Source: Deltaproteobacteria bacterium (lineage in GTDB: Bacteria > Desulfobacterota > Dissulfuribacteria > Dissulfuribacterales > QOAL01). Taken from it: DNA of 46,363 nt. The translations under genes and the position numbers were made by a program. The stretch is from assembly GCA_015494395.1 (NCBI GenBank), contig WGBG01000188.1, positions 1 through 46,363 on the forward strand, read 5' to 3'. Positions 7,581 to 17,052 of the stretch are shown one piece after another (within the stretch, counting starts at the first letter, position 1; every line of letters begins with the position of its first letter). The notes beneath the pieces are model-generated. The model had not been told where the DNA came from, made no database searches, and saw nothing but the letters and a program-made list of their open reading frames with translations.

Positions 7581-8607
7581 AACCCTGATATGAGATCTCC
7601 TTGCTTCCATTTTTTCCTGAAAGCCAGACACCGGATTTTTCAGTTACAGTTCCAAGTACAAATGGCTTGACTTCCCTGAGGCGCGCAACCTCCCTTTCCA
7701 TTTCCCGCTGTTTTGAAGGGGGCACTGTCCAGAGCAGTTCGTAATCTTCGCCCCCGCCTATAGCAAGGTCAAGTGGGCGCACAGGTAGGTTCAGGCCGCG
7801 GCACAGTGTTTTTACTGCCCTTGATAAAGGTATCCTGTCTTCATAGACCAGCGCCCCTGTTTTGCTCATGTTGCAAAGATGCGCAAGGTCTGTTGCAAGA
7901 CCGTCTGACATGTCCATTGCCGCAGATGCAAATCCGCCTGAAACAAGCAGGCTCCCAAGTTCCACACGGGGCACAGGGTCAAGGTGCCTGTTTTCAAGCC
8001 GGCGGCTTGCGCATCGTTTCAGTTGGCAATGGCGATTCAATTTATGTCCAGAGGATAAGATGAGCAGGCCTGCAGCTGATTCGCCAAGGTATCCAGAACA
8101 GTAGATAATGTCTCCGGGGGATGCCCCTGAGCGAGATAACCATCTGCCCTTTGGGAGCTTACCAATAAGGGTCAGGGTGAGGACGATCCTGTCAGGGCAG
8201 GATACAGTGTCTCCTCCGGCAAGCACTGCGCCAAATGCGCCGAGTCTTGAGCACAGGCCCCTTGTAAATGGTTGTAAAAAGTCCTGAGGCTGCCTGCGCC
8301 ACTTGTCAGGCAGGCCCAGGTTAAGAAATGCCCACGTGGGAGATGCACCCTGGGCTGCAATATCACTCAGGTTTACAGCAGCAAGTTTTCTTCCAACATG
8401 CCAGGCAGAGAAGTAGTCCATTGAGAAATGCACTCCCTCCACCATGGTGTCAGTAGTAACGGCTATGTTACTGCTCTGCCCTTCCTGTCCCACGGTCAAA
8501 ACTGCGCAGTCATCCCCCGAGCCGTGAAAATCAGGGCGTTCCTGGGCCTGTTTGCCACATTCCTTCAGTATCAGGCTGATAATTTTACGCTCAGGTATCT
8601 TTGGCAT
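7570..8607 (-). CDS. thiL: Thiamine-monophosphate kinase ThiL
   Basis: ThiL phosphorylates thiamine monophosphate to the active cofactor thiamine diphosphate. The 345-residue protein has the PurM/ThiL fold signatures: GSGDDCAVL (Mg/ATP binding), TTDTMVEGVHF, RKLAAVNLSDIAAQGA, FGAVLAGGDT and AAMDMSDGLATDL, with GGGEDYELLW in the C-terminal half. It heads the minus-strand operon. No clear Shine-Dalgarno sequence precedes the ATG, and no thiamine-pyrophosphate riboswitch was recognised in the short upstream stretch before the tRNA-Leu promoter. Confidence 0.96.
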   Translation of the reverse strand: MPKIPERKIISLILKECGKQAQERPDFHGSGDDCAVLTVGQEGQSSNIAVTTDTMVEGVHFSMDYFSAWHVGRKLAAVNLSDIAAQGASPTWAFLNLGLPDKWRRQPQDFLQPFTRGLCSRLGAFGAVLAGGDTVSCPDRIVLTLTLIGKLPKGRWLSRSGASPGDIIYCSGYLGESAAGLLILSSGHKLNRHCQLKRCASRRLENRHLDPVPRVELGSLLVSGGFASAAMDMSDGLATDLAHLCNMSKTGALVYEDRIPLSRAVKTLCRGLNLPVRPLDLAIGGGEDYELLWTVPPSKQREMEREVARLREVKPFVLGTVTEKSGVWLSGKNGSKEISYQGYEH

Positions 8608-8652
8608 ATTTCATTTTACCGGTGTTTGACCCAAAATTGGAAAGTCCTTTCC

Positions 8653-8681
8653 TTGACTTCATTTTTAGCATTGATTAGATT
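8653..8681 (+). promoter_or_regulatory. Promoter for tRNA-Leu
   Basis: TTGACT (8653-8658) and TAGATT (8676-8681) are separated by 17 bp and lie 35 bp before the tRNA. This is a good sigma-70-like match in the right place. Confidence 0.6.
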
Positions 8682-8715
8682 TACGGTTTCTGAAAAATGG
8701 CAGTGGTCCGTTGAT

Positions 8716-8801
8716 GCGAGAGTGGCGGAACTGGTAGACGCACTGGACTTAGGATCCAGCGGCCCTGCGCCGTGGGAGTTCGACTCTCCCCTCTCGCACC
8801 A
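8716..8801 (+). tRNA. tRNA-Leu (anticodon UAG)
   Basis: The acceptor stem GCGAGAG pairs with CTCTCGC, followed by an encoded ACCA (8798-8801). The anticodon stem CTGGA/TCCAG encloses loop CTTAGGA with anticodon TAG, reading CUN leucine codons. The long variable arm (GGCCCTGCGCC region) is typical of class II tRNA-Leu. The T-arm GGGAGTTCGACTCTCCC is intact. Confidence 0.97.
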
Positions 8802-9006
8802 TGAACTCTGCATACAAACAGGAGATCTATACAAAAGTCAACTCCATGAGGTTTATATCTCTCTGACCTGACGGTGTTTCCTGAAATCACCTGTTTCAGG
8901 TTTGGGGTAATGCTCCAGGCTGTGTGGAAAACAGCGTTTACTCCAGCTTTTTATCCCTGAGGCTACCTGTATAAATGACCGTGCGTTGAAGATTTTGCAC
9001 GATTAA
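8802..9006 (+). other. Intergenic region between tRNA-Leu and tig; hairpin at 8880-8900
   Basis: No gene is seen. CCTGAAA and TTTCAGG form a perfect 7-bp hairpin (8880-8900) that may end the tRNA transcript, though no T-run of note follows. A TATAAA at 8970-8975 could be a -10 for tig, but no good -35 lies at the right distance. Confidence 0.35.
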
Positions 9007-9073
9007 CCCAAGTTGAGCGTTTCAAACGCCATTTCACGGAACTGCAGCAAATCTGGCAATCGCTCAACTCAGG
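9007..9073 (+). repeat. Dispersed palindromic repeat R1, copy b (short form, upstream of tig)
   Basis: This 67-bp copy starts CCCAAGTTGAGCGTTTCAAA and ends GGCAATCGCTCAACTCAGG, so the two ends are inverted repeats of each other. Relative to the copies at 1040-1179 and 30799-31003 it keeps both ends, including CTGCAGCAAATC, but lacks most of the middle. It ends 32 bp before the tig start codon. Confidence 0.72.
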
Positions 9074-9105
9074 ATTAAATAACTTCCCAGAAAGGTTGAA
9101 TATTT

Positions 9106-10428
9106 ATGAAAGTTACTGTTGAAGATGTGAGCCCTGTCCAGAAGCGAATGAAGGTGGAACTTCCTGTTGAGACAGTATCAAGGGCATTTGGAGATGTTTA
9201 TAATGAGTACAGGAAACAGGCATCTGTAAGGGGTTTTCGCAAGGGCAAGGCCCCCAATACCATTCTGGCACGGGAATATGGCCCGCAGATCAAGGGCGAT
9301 GTGTTGGAGCGGCTTATACAGCAGACCATTAGCGATGCCATTAAAGAGGCAGGTGTGGTAATGGTGCTTGAACCTCTGCTTGAGGATGCAGGTGATCTTA
9401 ATGAGCGCAAGCCGTTCACCTACTCTGTCCTGATGGATATCGTACCGGAATTTGAGCTTGGTGAATACAAGGGTATCAAACTGGTAAAACCTCCTGTTGA
9501 AGTGACCGATGAGGAGCTTGAGGAGCAGCTTCAGGCGCTGAGACGCAATTTTGGTACGGTTGAACCCCTGGAAGAGGACCGTCCTGTGCAGGATGGTGAT
9601 GTTGCCATTATTGACGTTACTGCTGAAGTGGATGGTGAAGAGCTGGAAGATCTTGAGCAGGAAGATATGTACATTGAAGTGGGCGCCAAAAACTTCAATG
9701 AAAAATTTGAAAAAGCCCTTGTAGGAATGTCAAAAGGTGACGAAAAGGATATTGAGATCACATATCCTGATGATGCAGTGAATGCCAAGGTTGCCGGTAA
9801 GACTGTGAAGTACCATGTCACCTTGAAGGATATACAGAAGCGTGACCTTCCTGATCTTGATGATGAATTTGCCAAGCGCATTGGCTCACAGTTCAAGACC
9901 ATTGAGGATGTGCGTGAAAGGCTCAGGGAGCAGATAGCAAAGGACAAGCAGGAAGCTGTTGAGTCAATGCTCAGGAATCAACTCTTTGATTCACTTATGA
10001 AAGATGTTGATTTTCCTGTTCCTGACAGGCTTGTTGAGAAGAAGCTTGACCAGATGATTGACAATGTGGCAGGGCACATGCAGGAGCGGGGGGTTGATCT
10101 TGAGAGGGCAGGTCTTGATGAGACCCGTTTGAGGGAGAAGATGCATGACGATGCTGTGAAGCAGGTCAGGCTGGAACTCATTCTGGACAAGATTGCTGAG
10201 GCAGAGAATATATCCATCCCCACAGAAGAACTTCAGGGATATGCCCAGTATGTGGAGACCCAGTACAAGGATATGAATGTCAGCAAGGAGGAACTGCAGT
10301 CGGCGGTTTTTGATACAGTGCTTCCAAAGCTGAGGGCACAGAAAACTGTTGATTTTCTGCTGGAACAGGCAGAAACAGTTGATCCGCCTGAAGAAGATGA
10401 AGCTGATGATGGAGAAAAGCAGGGATAG
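9106..10428 (+). CDS. tig: Trigger factor
   Basis: A ribosome-bound chaperone and peptidyl-prolyl isomerase that meets nascent chains at the exit tunnel. The 440-residue length is normal. The N-terminal ribosome-binding domain contains GFRKGKAP (about 44-51), the L23-docking signature. A central FKBP-type domain follows at about residues 155-245, and the C-terminal chaperone arms end in an acidic tail. It starts the tig-clpP-clpX-lon cluster. Repeat R1b lies in its leader, as R1a does for ffh, the other nascent-chain factor in this window. Confidence 0.97.
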   Translation: MKVTVEDVSPVQKRMKVELPVETVSRAFGDVYNEYRKQASVRGFRKGKAPNTILAREYGPQIKGDVLERLIQQTISDAIKEAGVVMVLEPLLEDAGDLNERKPFTYSVLMDIVPEFELGEYKGIKLVKPPVEVTDEELEEQLQALRRNFGTVEPLEEDRPVQDGDVAIIDVTAEVDGEELEDLEQEDMYIEVGAKNFNEKFEKALVGMSKGDEKDIEITYPDDAVNAKVAGKTVKYHVTLKDIQKRDLPDLDDEFAKRIGSQFKTIEDVRERLREQIAKDKQEAVESMLRNQLFDSLMKDVDFPVPDRLVEKKLDQMIDNVAGHMQERGVDLERAGLDETRLREKMHDDAVKQVRLELILDKIAEAENISIPTEELQGYAQYVETQYKDMNVSKEELQSAVFDTVLPKLRAQKTVDFLLEQAETVDPPEEDEADDGEKQG

Positions 10429-10495
10429 GTGTGAATTATTCAGGTTTCCCTGCTGTTTATTCCGTTAAATATTGAAAAGTCAAGGGGTTGAAAAT

Positions 10496-11104
10496 ATGCC
10501 TTTAATACCTATGGTAATAGAACAGAGTCCTCGCGGCGAGAGGGCTTATGATATTTTTTCCAGGCTTCTCAAGGAGCGGATCATATTTCTTGGAGGAGCT
10601 GTGAACGATGAAGTAGCGAACCTGATAATTGCCCAGTTGCTTTTTCTTGAGGCAGAAGATCCCAAGGCTGATATTACCCTGTATATCAACTCACCAGGCG
10701 GTGTGGTCACTGCGGGCTTGGCGATTTATGATACCATGCAGTACATAAAGCCGGATGTGGGTACGCTCTGCATCGGGCAGGCTGCCAGCATGGGTGCCCT
10801 GCTTCTGGCGGCTGGTGCTCCGGGGAAGCGGTATTCACTACCCAATTCCCGCATCCTGATACACCAGCCCATGGGCGGTTTTCAGGGGCAGGCAACGGAT
10901 ATTGATATCCATGCCAAGGAAATCTTGAAATTAAGAAAGAGGCTTAACGAGATTTTTGTAAAGCATACCGGAAAAACAGCAAAGAGAATTCAGGCTGATA
11001 CAGAACGTGATTATTTCATGGGCGCTGAAGAAGCCAGGAAGTACGGTTTGATTGATACGGTTATTACCACTCGGGAAGCTGAGTCCCAGGAGGAAAATGT
11101 CTGA
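10496..11104 (+). CDS. clpP: ATP-dependent Clp protease proteolytic subunit
   Basis: ClpP forms the 14-subunit serine-protease chamber fed by ClpX. With the ATG at 10496 the protein has 202 residues and begins [20 protein letters not shown], the usual mature start with little propeptide. The catalytic triad is visible: Ser98 in QAASMGA, His123 in LIHQPMGG and Asp172 in [13 protein letters not shown] just upstream supports this ATG over the in-frame TTG at 10472. The stop overlaps the clpX start as TGATG. Confidence 0.98.
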   Translation: MPLIPMVIEQSPRGERAYDIFSRLLKERIIFLGGAVNDEVANLIIAQLLFLEAEDPKADITLYINSPGGVVTAGLAIYDTMQYIKPDVGTLCIGQAASMGALLLAAGAPGKRYSLPNSRILIHQPMGGFQGQATDIDIHAKEILKLRKRLNEIFVKHTGKTAKRIQADTERDYFMGAEEARKYGLIDTVITTREAESQEENV

Positions 11105-12381
11105 TGTCAGACAAGAATAAAGACCTTGAATTGCAGGGTGATCTTGCCTGTTCTTTCTGCGGAAAGGGACAGGGAGAGGTCAAAAAACTCATCGCAGGGC
11201 CAAATGTATATATTTGTGATGAGTGTATTGACCTTTGTAACGATATTATTGCCGAAGATTATGACAGCGATGATGATGTTGCCGGCTGCACCACCATTAT
11301 GACGCCGGCTGAGATAAAGGCCCATCTTGATCAGTATGTCATTGGACAGGAGAATGCCAAGAAGATTCTCTCTGTGGCAGTACACAATCATTACAAGCGC
11401 ATTGACTGTAACGTCTCCCTTGAAGACGTTGAGCTTCAGAAGAGCAATGTTGTTCTGATCGGGCCTACCGGCAGCGGAAAGACCCTGCTTGCCCAGACAC
11501 TTGCCAAGATTCTGAACGTGCCGTTCACCATAGCAGATGCCACCACACTTACAGAGGCCGGATACGTGGGTGAGGATGTTGAAAATATCATTCTCAACCT
11601 CCTTCAGGCTGCAGACTACGACGTGGAGCTTGCAAGCCGCGGCATTGTCTATATTGACGAGATAGACAAGATAGCCAGAAAGTCTGACAGCCCCTCCATT
11701 ACCCGCGACGTGTCTGGTGAGGGAGTCCAGCAGGCCCTGCTCAAGATTATCGAGGGCACCATGGCAAATGTGCCGCCAAAGGGCGGAAGAAAGCATCCGC
11801 AACAGGATTTTGTAAAGGTGGATACCACCAATATCCTGTTCATTGTAGGTGGGGCATTTGTTGGGCTTGATTCCATTGTGAAGGCACGGATGGGCAAGTA
11901 TTCCATCGGGTTCGGCGCAGAGGTGGATGAAAACAAGGACATGAGCGTTGGTGAGCTCCTCAGGAAGATACAGCCGGAGGATCTCATCAAGTACGGCCTT
12001 ATCCCTGAGCTTACAGGCCGCATTTCTGTGGCTGCAACCCTTGAGGAGCTTACTGAAGAACACCTGGTGAGGATACTTCAGGAACCCAGAAACGCCCTTA
12101 TCAAGCAGTTCCAGAAGCTCTTTGCAATGGATGGTGTGGAGCTTCACTTTACGGACAGTGCAATATCTGCCATAGCCCGTGAGGCCATAAAGCGAAAGAC
12201 CGGCGCCAGAGGGCTGCGGTCAATCATGGAGCAGGCAATGCTCGAGGTGATGTACGAGATTCCTTCCAGAAAGGGAGTGAAGGAGTGCATTATCAGTGAA
12301 GATGTAATATTAAATAACGCCGATCCCATTCTGATTTATGAAGATGATGAAGAGGGGGCCAAAAAGGCCACTGCTTCCTGA
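11104..12381 (+). CDS. clpX: ATP-dependent Clp protease ATPase subunit ClpX
   Basis: ClpX is the hexameric AAA+ unfoldase that recognises substrates and threads them into ClpP. The 425-residue protein has an N-terminal zinc-binding domain with Cys16, Cys19, Cys38 and Cys41. Walker A GPTGSGKT is at 121-128, followed by the pore-loop region GYVGEDVEN, Walker [10 protein letters not shown] and the arginine-finger region [10 protein letters not shown] large antisense reading frame across this gene is a shadow of its codon use. The start shares one base with the clpP stop, so the two are co-translated. Confidence 0.98.
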   Translation: MSDKNKDLELQGDLACSFCGKGQGEVKKLIAGPNVYICDECIDLCNDIIAEDYDSDDDVAGCTTIMTPAEIKAHLDQYVIGQENAKKILSVAVHNHYKRIDCNVSLEDVELQKSNVVLIGPTGSGKTLLAQTLAKILNVPFTIADATTLTEAGYVGEDVENIILNLLQAADYDVELASRGIVYIDEIDKIARKSDSPSITRDVSGEGVQQALLKIIEGTMANVPPKGGRKHPQQDFVKVDTTNILFIVGGAFVGLDSIVKARMGKYSIGFGAEVDENKDMSVGELLRKIQPEDLIKYGLIPELTGRISVAATLEELTEEHLVRILQEPRNALIKQFQKLFAMDGVELHFTDSAISAIAREAIKRKTGARGLRSIMEQAMLEVMYEIPSRKGVKECIISEDVILNNADPILIYEDDEEGAKKATAS

Positions 12382-12426
12382 TTCAGAAGATTTAACCTTA
12401 ACACCATATTTCCATTAATAAAACCA

Positions 12427-12451
12427 GGCGGTGCAGCCTTGATGCGCCGCC
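12427..12451 (+). terminator. Stem-loop between clpX and lon, possible terminator
   Basis: GGCGGTGCA and TGCGCCGCC can pair with one mismatch around a 7-base loop. The following bases (CGGATTATT) are not a proper T-run, so termination is uncertain. Confidence 0.3.
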
Positions 12452-12567
12452 CGGATTATTCCCCCTGTTGAACTTTCACAACTGCTTTCTTGAGGCAGCT
12501 GTAATCTTGGCTGACGCTGTCTTGTCCCTTTGCCCTGACGGGCACAGACAAAGATCACGGAACTTCT

Positions 12568-15006
12568 ATGGACGAAAAAAACAGAGTTAAAACATATGCA
12601 ATGCTTCCCCTCAGGGACATGGTCCTTTTTCCTGCAATGGTGGCCCCGTTGTTTGTGGGAAGGGAGAAGTCTGTGCAGGCAATTGAGGAAGCCATGAATG
12701 ACGGGCAGGAGATATTCCTGGCTGCCCAGAAGGATGCAAAAATTGACGATCCTTCAAGCAAGGACATTTATTCCATTGGCACCATAGGGCAGATACTGCA
12801 GCTTCTGCGTCTGCCTGACGGTACGGTAAAGGCACTGATAGAGGGCAAGAAACGGGGCAGGATCAAACGCTTCCTCCCTGACGAAAAGCACTTTACAGTA
12901 GAGGTGGAGGTGCTTGAGGAAAAGGAGGCCAGCGGCCCTGAGGTTGATGCACTTAGACGCCTTGCAGTGGAGGCGTTTGATGATTACGTCAAACTTAACA
13001 AGAAGATACCGCCTGAGGTGGCACTTTCCATTGCAGCCATAACCAATCCATCAAGGCTTGCAGACACCATTGCCTCCCATGTAGTCCTGAAGGTTGCAGA
13101 AAAACAGGAGGTGCTTGAGCTACTTGACCCTGCCAGGAGGCTTGAAAAGCTTTACAGTCTCATGACTTCCGAGTCCAGGATTGCGGAACTTGAAAAACGC
13201 ATAAAGGACCGGGTCAAAAAGCAGATGGAGAAGAATCAGAAGGACTACTATCTCAATGAGCAGATCCGTGCCATCAAAAAGGAGATGGGGCAGAAGGATG
13301 ATGCTGCAACCGAGATAAAGGAACTTCAGAAACGCATAAAGCGTAAACGTCTTCCAAAGGAGGCGGCGGCCCGGGTAAGGAGTGAGCTTAAGAAACTCAG
13401 GCTTATGGCACCCATGTCAGCAGAGGCAACTGTTGTCAGGAATTACATTGACTGGATCCTTGAGCTGCCCTGGTATGAAAAGACCAAAGACAAGCATGAT
13501 ATTGATGAGGCCGAGGCCATCCTCAATGAAGATCATTACGGCCTCAAGAAACCCAAGGAGCGCATCCTTGAGTATCTTGCAGTCCAGAGCCTTGTAAAGA
13601 AGATAAAGGGGCCTATCCTCTGCCTTGCCGGGCCTCCTGGAGTGGGCAAGACCTCACTTGCCAAGTCTGTTGCCAGGGCACTTGGCCGTAACTTTGTTCG
13701 CCTCTCGCTGGGAGGCGTGCGGGATGAGGCTGAGATAAGGGGGCACAGGAGGACCTACATAGGTGCACTCCCCGGAAAGATTATCCAGTCCCTCAAAAAG
13801 GTTAAGACCGTAAATCCGGTCTTCTGCCTTGATGAGGTTGACAAGATGAGCTCTGACTTCAGGGGTGATCCTGCATCTGCCCTGCTTGAGGTCCTTGATC
13901 CTGAGCAGAATTTTTCTTTTAATGACCACTACCTTGATCTTGACTATGACCTCTCCTCTGTAATGTTTATAACCACTGCCAATGCCCTTCATACTATCCC
14001 GCTCCCATTGAGGGACAGGATGGAAATTATCGAGCTTCCTGGCTACACGGAAGAGGAAAAGGTAGAAATTGCCCGAGGTTATCTTATCCCCCGTCAGCTT
14101 GAGGCTCACGGCCTTAAGGAGGGGCAGGTCCATATTACAGACGGTGCGCTTTCCGACATCATTCACTATTACACCCGTGAGGCAGGGGTAAGAAACCTGG
14201 AGAGGTGCATTGCTGCGCTTTGCAGAAAGGCTGCCCGTAATATCGTAAAGGACAAGACACCTGACAAGGTTGTCCGCATCGGGCGGCAATCTGTCCAGAA
14301 GTACCTGGGTGTACCCAAATTCCGCCACAGCCAGACTGAGGAAAAGGACCTTACCGGTGTTGTTACAGGGCTTGCATGGACTGAAACAGGTGGAACACTC
14401 CTGCAGATAGAGACGGCCATAATGCCTGGCAAGGGAAGTCTAACCATTACTGGCAAACTTGGCGATGTAATGCAGGAGTCTGTCCAGGCAGCCATGAGTT
14501 ATGTGCGGTCAAGGGCGTACCAGTTTGGGCTCCCCTGGGATTTTTATCAGAAAGTTGATATCCATGTCCACGTGCCCGAGGGAGCAATACCAAAGGACGG
14601 GCCATCTGCAGGTATCACCATTGCAACCTCCATTGTGTCAGCACTCCTCAAGATACCTGTTCGGCACGATATTGCCATGACAGGTGAGATTACATTGCGC
14701 GGGCGGGTGCTTCCAATCGGAGGCCTTAAGGAGAAGCTGCTTGCAGCGAGGCGCGGTGATATTAGAAACGTCCTGGTGCCGGACGAAAATGCAAAGGACC
14801 TCAAGGAAATATCCCCCAGGATTTTGAAATCCCTTAAGGTGCATACGGTGGAGCACATGGACCAGGTCCTGCCCATAGCACTTGCCCTTGAGGAGGGGCA
14901 GACCCTGTTTGTGAACAAGGACCCGCTTGAGGCCCCGGACTGGTTCAGCCAGCCTGACGCAAGCGGCAAGGGGGTTAAGGATGATGTGCCTGCGGCACCT
15001 CATTAA
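12568..15006 (+). CDS. lon: ATP-dependent protease Lon (LonA)
   Basis: Lon degrades damaged and regulatory cytoplasmic proteins as a single-chain hexamer. The 812-residue protein has the LonA layout: an N-terminal substrate-binding domain starting [11 protein letters not shown] (about 10-210), a helical region, the AAA+ module with Walker A GPPGVGKT (355-362), and the C-terminal protease domain. The catalytic dyad is Ser680 in PKDGPSAG and Lys723 in LKEKLLA. A 186-bp gap from clpX suggests its own promoter. A short Ala/Pro-rich tail ends the protein. Confidence 0.98.
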   Translation: MDEKNRVKTYAMLPLRDMVLFPAMVAPLFVGREKSVQAIEEAMNDGQEIFLAAQKDAKIDDPSSKDIYSIGTIGQILQLLRLPDGTVKALIEGKKRGRIKRFLPDEKHFTVEVEVLEEKEASGPEVDALRRLAVEAFDDYVKLNKKIPPEVALSIAAITNPSRLADTIASHVVLKVAEKQEVLELLDPARRLEKLYSLMTSESRIAELEKRIKDRVKKQMEKNQKDYYLNEQIRAIKKEMGQKDDAATEIKELQKRIKRKRLPKEAAARVRSELKKLRLMAPMSAEATVVRNYIDWILELPWYEKTKDKHDIDEAEAILNEDHYGLKKPKERILEYLAVQSLVKKIKGPILCLAGPPGVGKTSLAKSVARALGRNFVRLSLGGVRDEAEIRGHRRTYIGALPGKIIQSLKKVKTVNPVFCLDEVDKMSSDFRGDPASALLEVLDPEQNFSFNDHYLDLDYDLSSVMFITTANALHTIPLPLRDRMEIIELPGYTEEEKVEIARGYLIPRQLEAHGLKEGQVHITDGALSDIIHYYTREAGVRNLERCIAALCRKAARNIVKDKTPDKVVRIGRQSVQKYLGVPKFRHSQTEEKDLTGVVTGLAWTETGGTLLQIETAIMPGKGSLTITGKLGDVMQESVQAAMSYVRSRAYQFGLPWDFYQKVDIHVHVPEGAIPKDGPSAGITIATSIVSALLKIPVRHDIAMTGEITLRGRVLPIGGLKEKLLAARRGDIRNVLVPDENAKDLKEISPRILKSLKVHTVEHMDQVLPIALALEEGQTLFVNKDPLEAPDWFSQPDASGKGVKDDVPAAPH

Positions 15007-15035
15007 GTAGTACCGGTTGCCTGGCAAGCTGTTTG

Positions 15036-15051
15036 TAGTGATGCATCACTA
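15036..15051. promoter_or_regulatory. Perfect 16-bp palindrome upstream of the NusG-like gene
   Basis: TAGTGATGCATCACTA is a perfect dyad with no loop. It lies 30 bp after the lon stop and 20 bp before the likely TTG start of the next gene. It has the form of an operator for a dimeric repressor, or of an RNA hairpin in the leader. No partner regulator can be named. Confidence 0.4.
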
Positions 15052-15070
15052 TTAAAACATGGAGGATAAC

Positions 15071-15601
15071 TTGGGAGAGCCTGTAAAGCAGTCTGAAAAA
15101 CAATGGTTTGCCGTGCGTACGCAGCCCATGAAGGAACCGGTTGCAATGACCCACTACAGGCGTCAGGGGTATGAGGTCTGGTTTCCGCGCATCAGGAAAA
15201 CCGTGCGTCATGCCAGGAAGATCAAGAAGGTACTTCGTCCCCTGTTTCCCGGTTATATATTTCTGCACCTTGCCCCTGAGGAGCGTAACTGGGTAACCAT
15301 TGCGTCCACCATAGGTGCCATTGGGCCGGTACGGTTCGGGGACTATTATCCTCCTGTACCGGAGTGGCTTATACAGGATCTTAAGCAGAGAGAGGCTGAG
15401 GAAGGATTTATTCCCATGCCTTTTGATGACTCCCTTGGCCTTAAACCCGGAGACAGGATCACTGTTACTGATGAAAATAATACGGAGATACAGGGTATTT
15501 TCCAGGCCCTTAAGGGAGAGGACAGGGCTCTCATACTGCTTGATCTGCTTAAACGTGAAGTACCGGCTGAAGTCCCACTTGCTGCTGTAAAGGCTGCCTG
15601 A
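15071..15601 (+). CDS. NusG/RfaH-like transcription antitermination protein
   Basis: A specialised NusG paralogue. The N-terminal NGN domain is recognised by QWFAVRTQPMKEPVA, then RPLFPGYIFLHL and IGAIGPVRFG. The C-terminal part contains the KOW-type segment LKPGDRITV and LDLLKREVPAEVPL. Such proteins (RfaH, LoaP, UpxY) promote read-through of long operons, often for polysaccharides. The TTG at 15071 is preceded by GGAGG (15061-15065) at 5-base spacing and gives 176 residues. The in-frame ATG at 15059 overlaps that site and has none of its own. The stop shares one base with the ATPase gene (TGATG), which indicates a two-gene unit. The housekeeping nusG is presumably elsewhere, in its usual place near secE and rplK. 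Confidence 0.82.
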   Translation: MGEPVKQSEKQWFAVRTQPMKEPVAMTHYRRQGYEVWFPRIRKTVRHARKIKKVLRPLFPGYIFLHLAPEERNWVTIASTIGAIGPVRFGDYYPPVPEWLIQDLKQREAEEGFIPMPFDDSLGLKPGDRITVTDENNTEIQGIFQALKGEDRALILLDLLKREVPAEVPLAAVKAA

Positions 15602-17052
15602 TGTACGAGAAGTTTTTTAATTTCAAGGAAAAGCCCTTTTCAATAATCCCTGACGCCACCTATTTTTACCAGAGCAGGCAGCACCGTCTTGCCCTTGCAC
15701 AGCTTGAATACGGGCTCATGAACCGTGTAGGGTTCATAGTCATAAGCGGTGACATAGGGACAGGCAAGACAACCCTTATCCGTACACTTCTTGCCGGCCT
15801 TGATACGGATATTGAGGTTGCCAGCATATTCAACACCACTGTAAATCCCTCAGAATTTCTTGATCTTGTCCTTCAGGAATTTGGCATTGAGCCAGGAAGC
15901 GGCAACCGCTCAGATAAGCTTAACAGGCTTCGAAAACACCTTGTAAAACTGCACGGCAAGGGGAAAAAAGCACTGCTCATCATAGATGAATCCCAGAATC
16001 TCAGCATTGAGACCCTGGAAGAGGTACGTCTTCTCTCCAATATGGAGATGGAAAAGGAGTATCTGCTCCATATTGTCCTGGTTGGCCAGACAGAACTGAG
16101 GGAAAAGCTGCTCCACCCGGCACTGAGCCAGCTTGCCCAGCGAATAGCAGTTCATTACAATCTCGCCCCTTTAAGTGAGGAGGAGACCGAGCAGTATATT
16201 ATGTACAGGCTCAGGGTTGCCTCAAACAAAGGGGAGCCCGGGGTGGTGTTTGCAAAGGAGGCTGTAAAGGCTATCTATGAGCACACCAACGGTATCCCCC
16301 GGCTTATAAATGTCCTTTGCGATCTGTGTCTTGTCTATGCCTATGCCGATGAGCTTCCGGGAATCAATCTCCATGTGGTGGAGGAGGTGGTGAAAAATCA
16401 GGAGGCAAGCGGTTTTTCATCCCTCTTTACAGCAAGGGCCAGTTATGTTCAGGATGATGACAGGGAAGATGCGGTATCTTCCATTAAACCCGCTGCAAGG
16501 CCTGTGGATAATGAGTCCCTTGGGAGACTTGAGGCAAAGGTGGCTGAACTTCAAAGCGGACTGATTGCAGTTAATCGCACTGTACAGGATTTTCTCCTTG
16601 AACATGCCGGAGCGGTATCCAGGCGGGAGCAGGAGCAGCAGGATGCCCTTAACCGTGTAATAGATGTCCAGAAGGTAGAGATTGAGAGGCTCAAGGCGGA
16701 ACGAAAGGATCTGCTTAAGAGAATATATGAGCTTTCAAGCCAGCTTAAAGACAGGGAGGCGGCCACAAGCCAGGAGGATGCCCTGTCTGCAGATAAAAAA
16801 AGTGCTGCGGCTGCAGGGCATGATGATACAACCGTGCAACCCGGTACAGCAGCTGTAATAATAGATGGAAAGTCTGACAGGAACAGTTTTGATGGAGATG
16901 TCCCGTTTACAAGGAAGCGGAAGACAGGCTCTTCCAGGATGCTGTACATTGTAATAGCAGGCGTGCTTGCTGCAGCCTGTGTTGTTGTAATGGCCTATGA
17001 ACCCTGGCGTGCAAAAGTTTTGGATATTATCCTTCCTGTTCTACCCTTTTGA
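15601..17052 (+). CDS. ExeA/GspA-type AAA ATPase with C-terminal membrane anchor
   Basis: A 483-residue ATPase beginning MYEKFFNFKEKPFSIIPDA, the hallmark of the ExeA/GspA and PEP-CTERM-locus ATPase families. Walker A GDIGTGKT (50-57), Walker B LLIIDES (125-131), and a sensor region near VLVGQTEL are visible. The AAA module ends near residue 275. It is followed by a charged linker and a probable coiled coil (about 300-390), a low-complexity stretch, and one transmembrane segment at about 447-467. Family members act in type II secretion or in exopolysaccharide loci, and the link to a NusG-like gene fits the latter better. No polysaccharide genes are present here, so the role is open. Its 3' end overlaps tmk by 26 bases in convergent orientation. 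Confidence 0.82.
   Translation: MYEKFFNFKEKPFSIIPDATYFYQSRQHRLALAQLEYGLMNRVGFIVISGDIGTGKTTLIRTLLAGLDTDIEVASIFNTTVNPSEFLDLVLQEFGIEPGSGNRSDKLNRLRKHLVKLHGKGKKALLIIDESQNLSIETLEEVRLLSNMEMEKEYLLHIVLVGQTELREKLLHPALSQLAQRIAVHYNLAPLSEEETEQYIMYRLRVASNKGEPGVVFAKEAVKAIYEHTNGIPRLINVLCDLCLVYAYADELPGINLHVVEEVVKNQEASGFSSLFTARASYVQDDDREDAVSSIKPAARPVDNESLGRLEAKVAELQSGLIAVNRTVQDFLLEHAGAVSRREQEQQDALNRVIDVQKVEIERLKAERKDLLKRIYELSSQLKDREAATSQEDALSADKKSAAAAGHDDTTVQPGTAAVIIDGKSDRNSFDGDVPFTRKRKTGSSRMLYIVIAGVLAAACVVVMAYEPWRAKVLDIILPVLPF

Noticed and set aside
11107-12147. 346-codon open frame antisense to clpX
   Set aside because: It has no recognisable domain, lies wholly within a well-conserved gene, and follows from clpX codon use. 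Similar antisense frames over lon, batA and others were also dropped.
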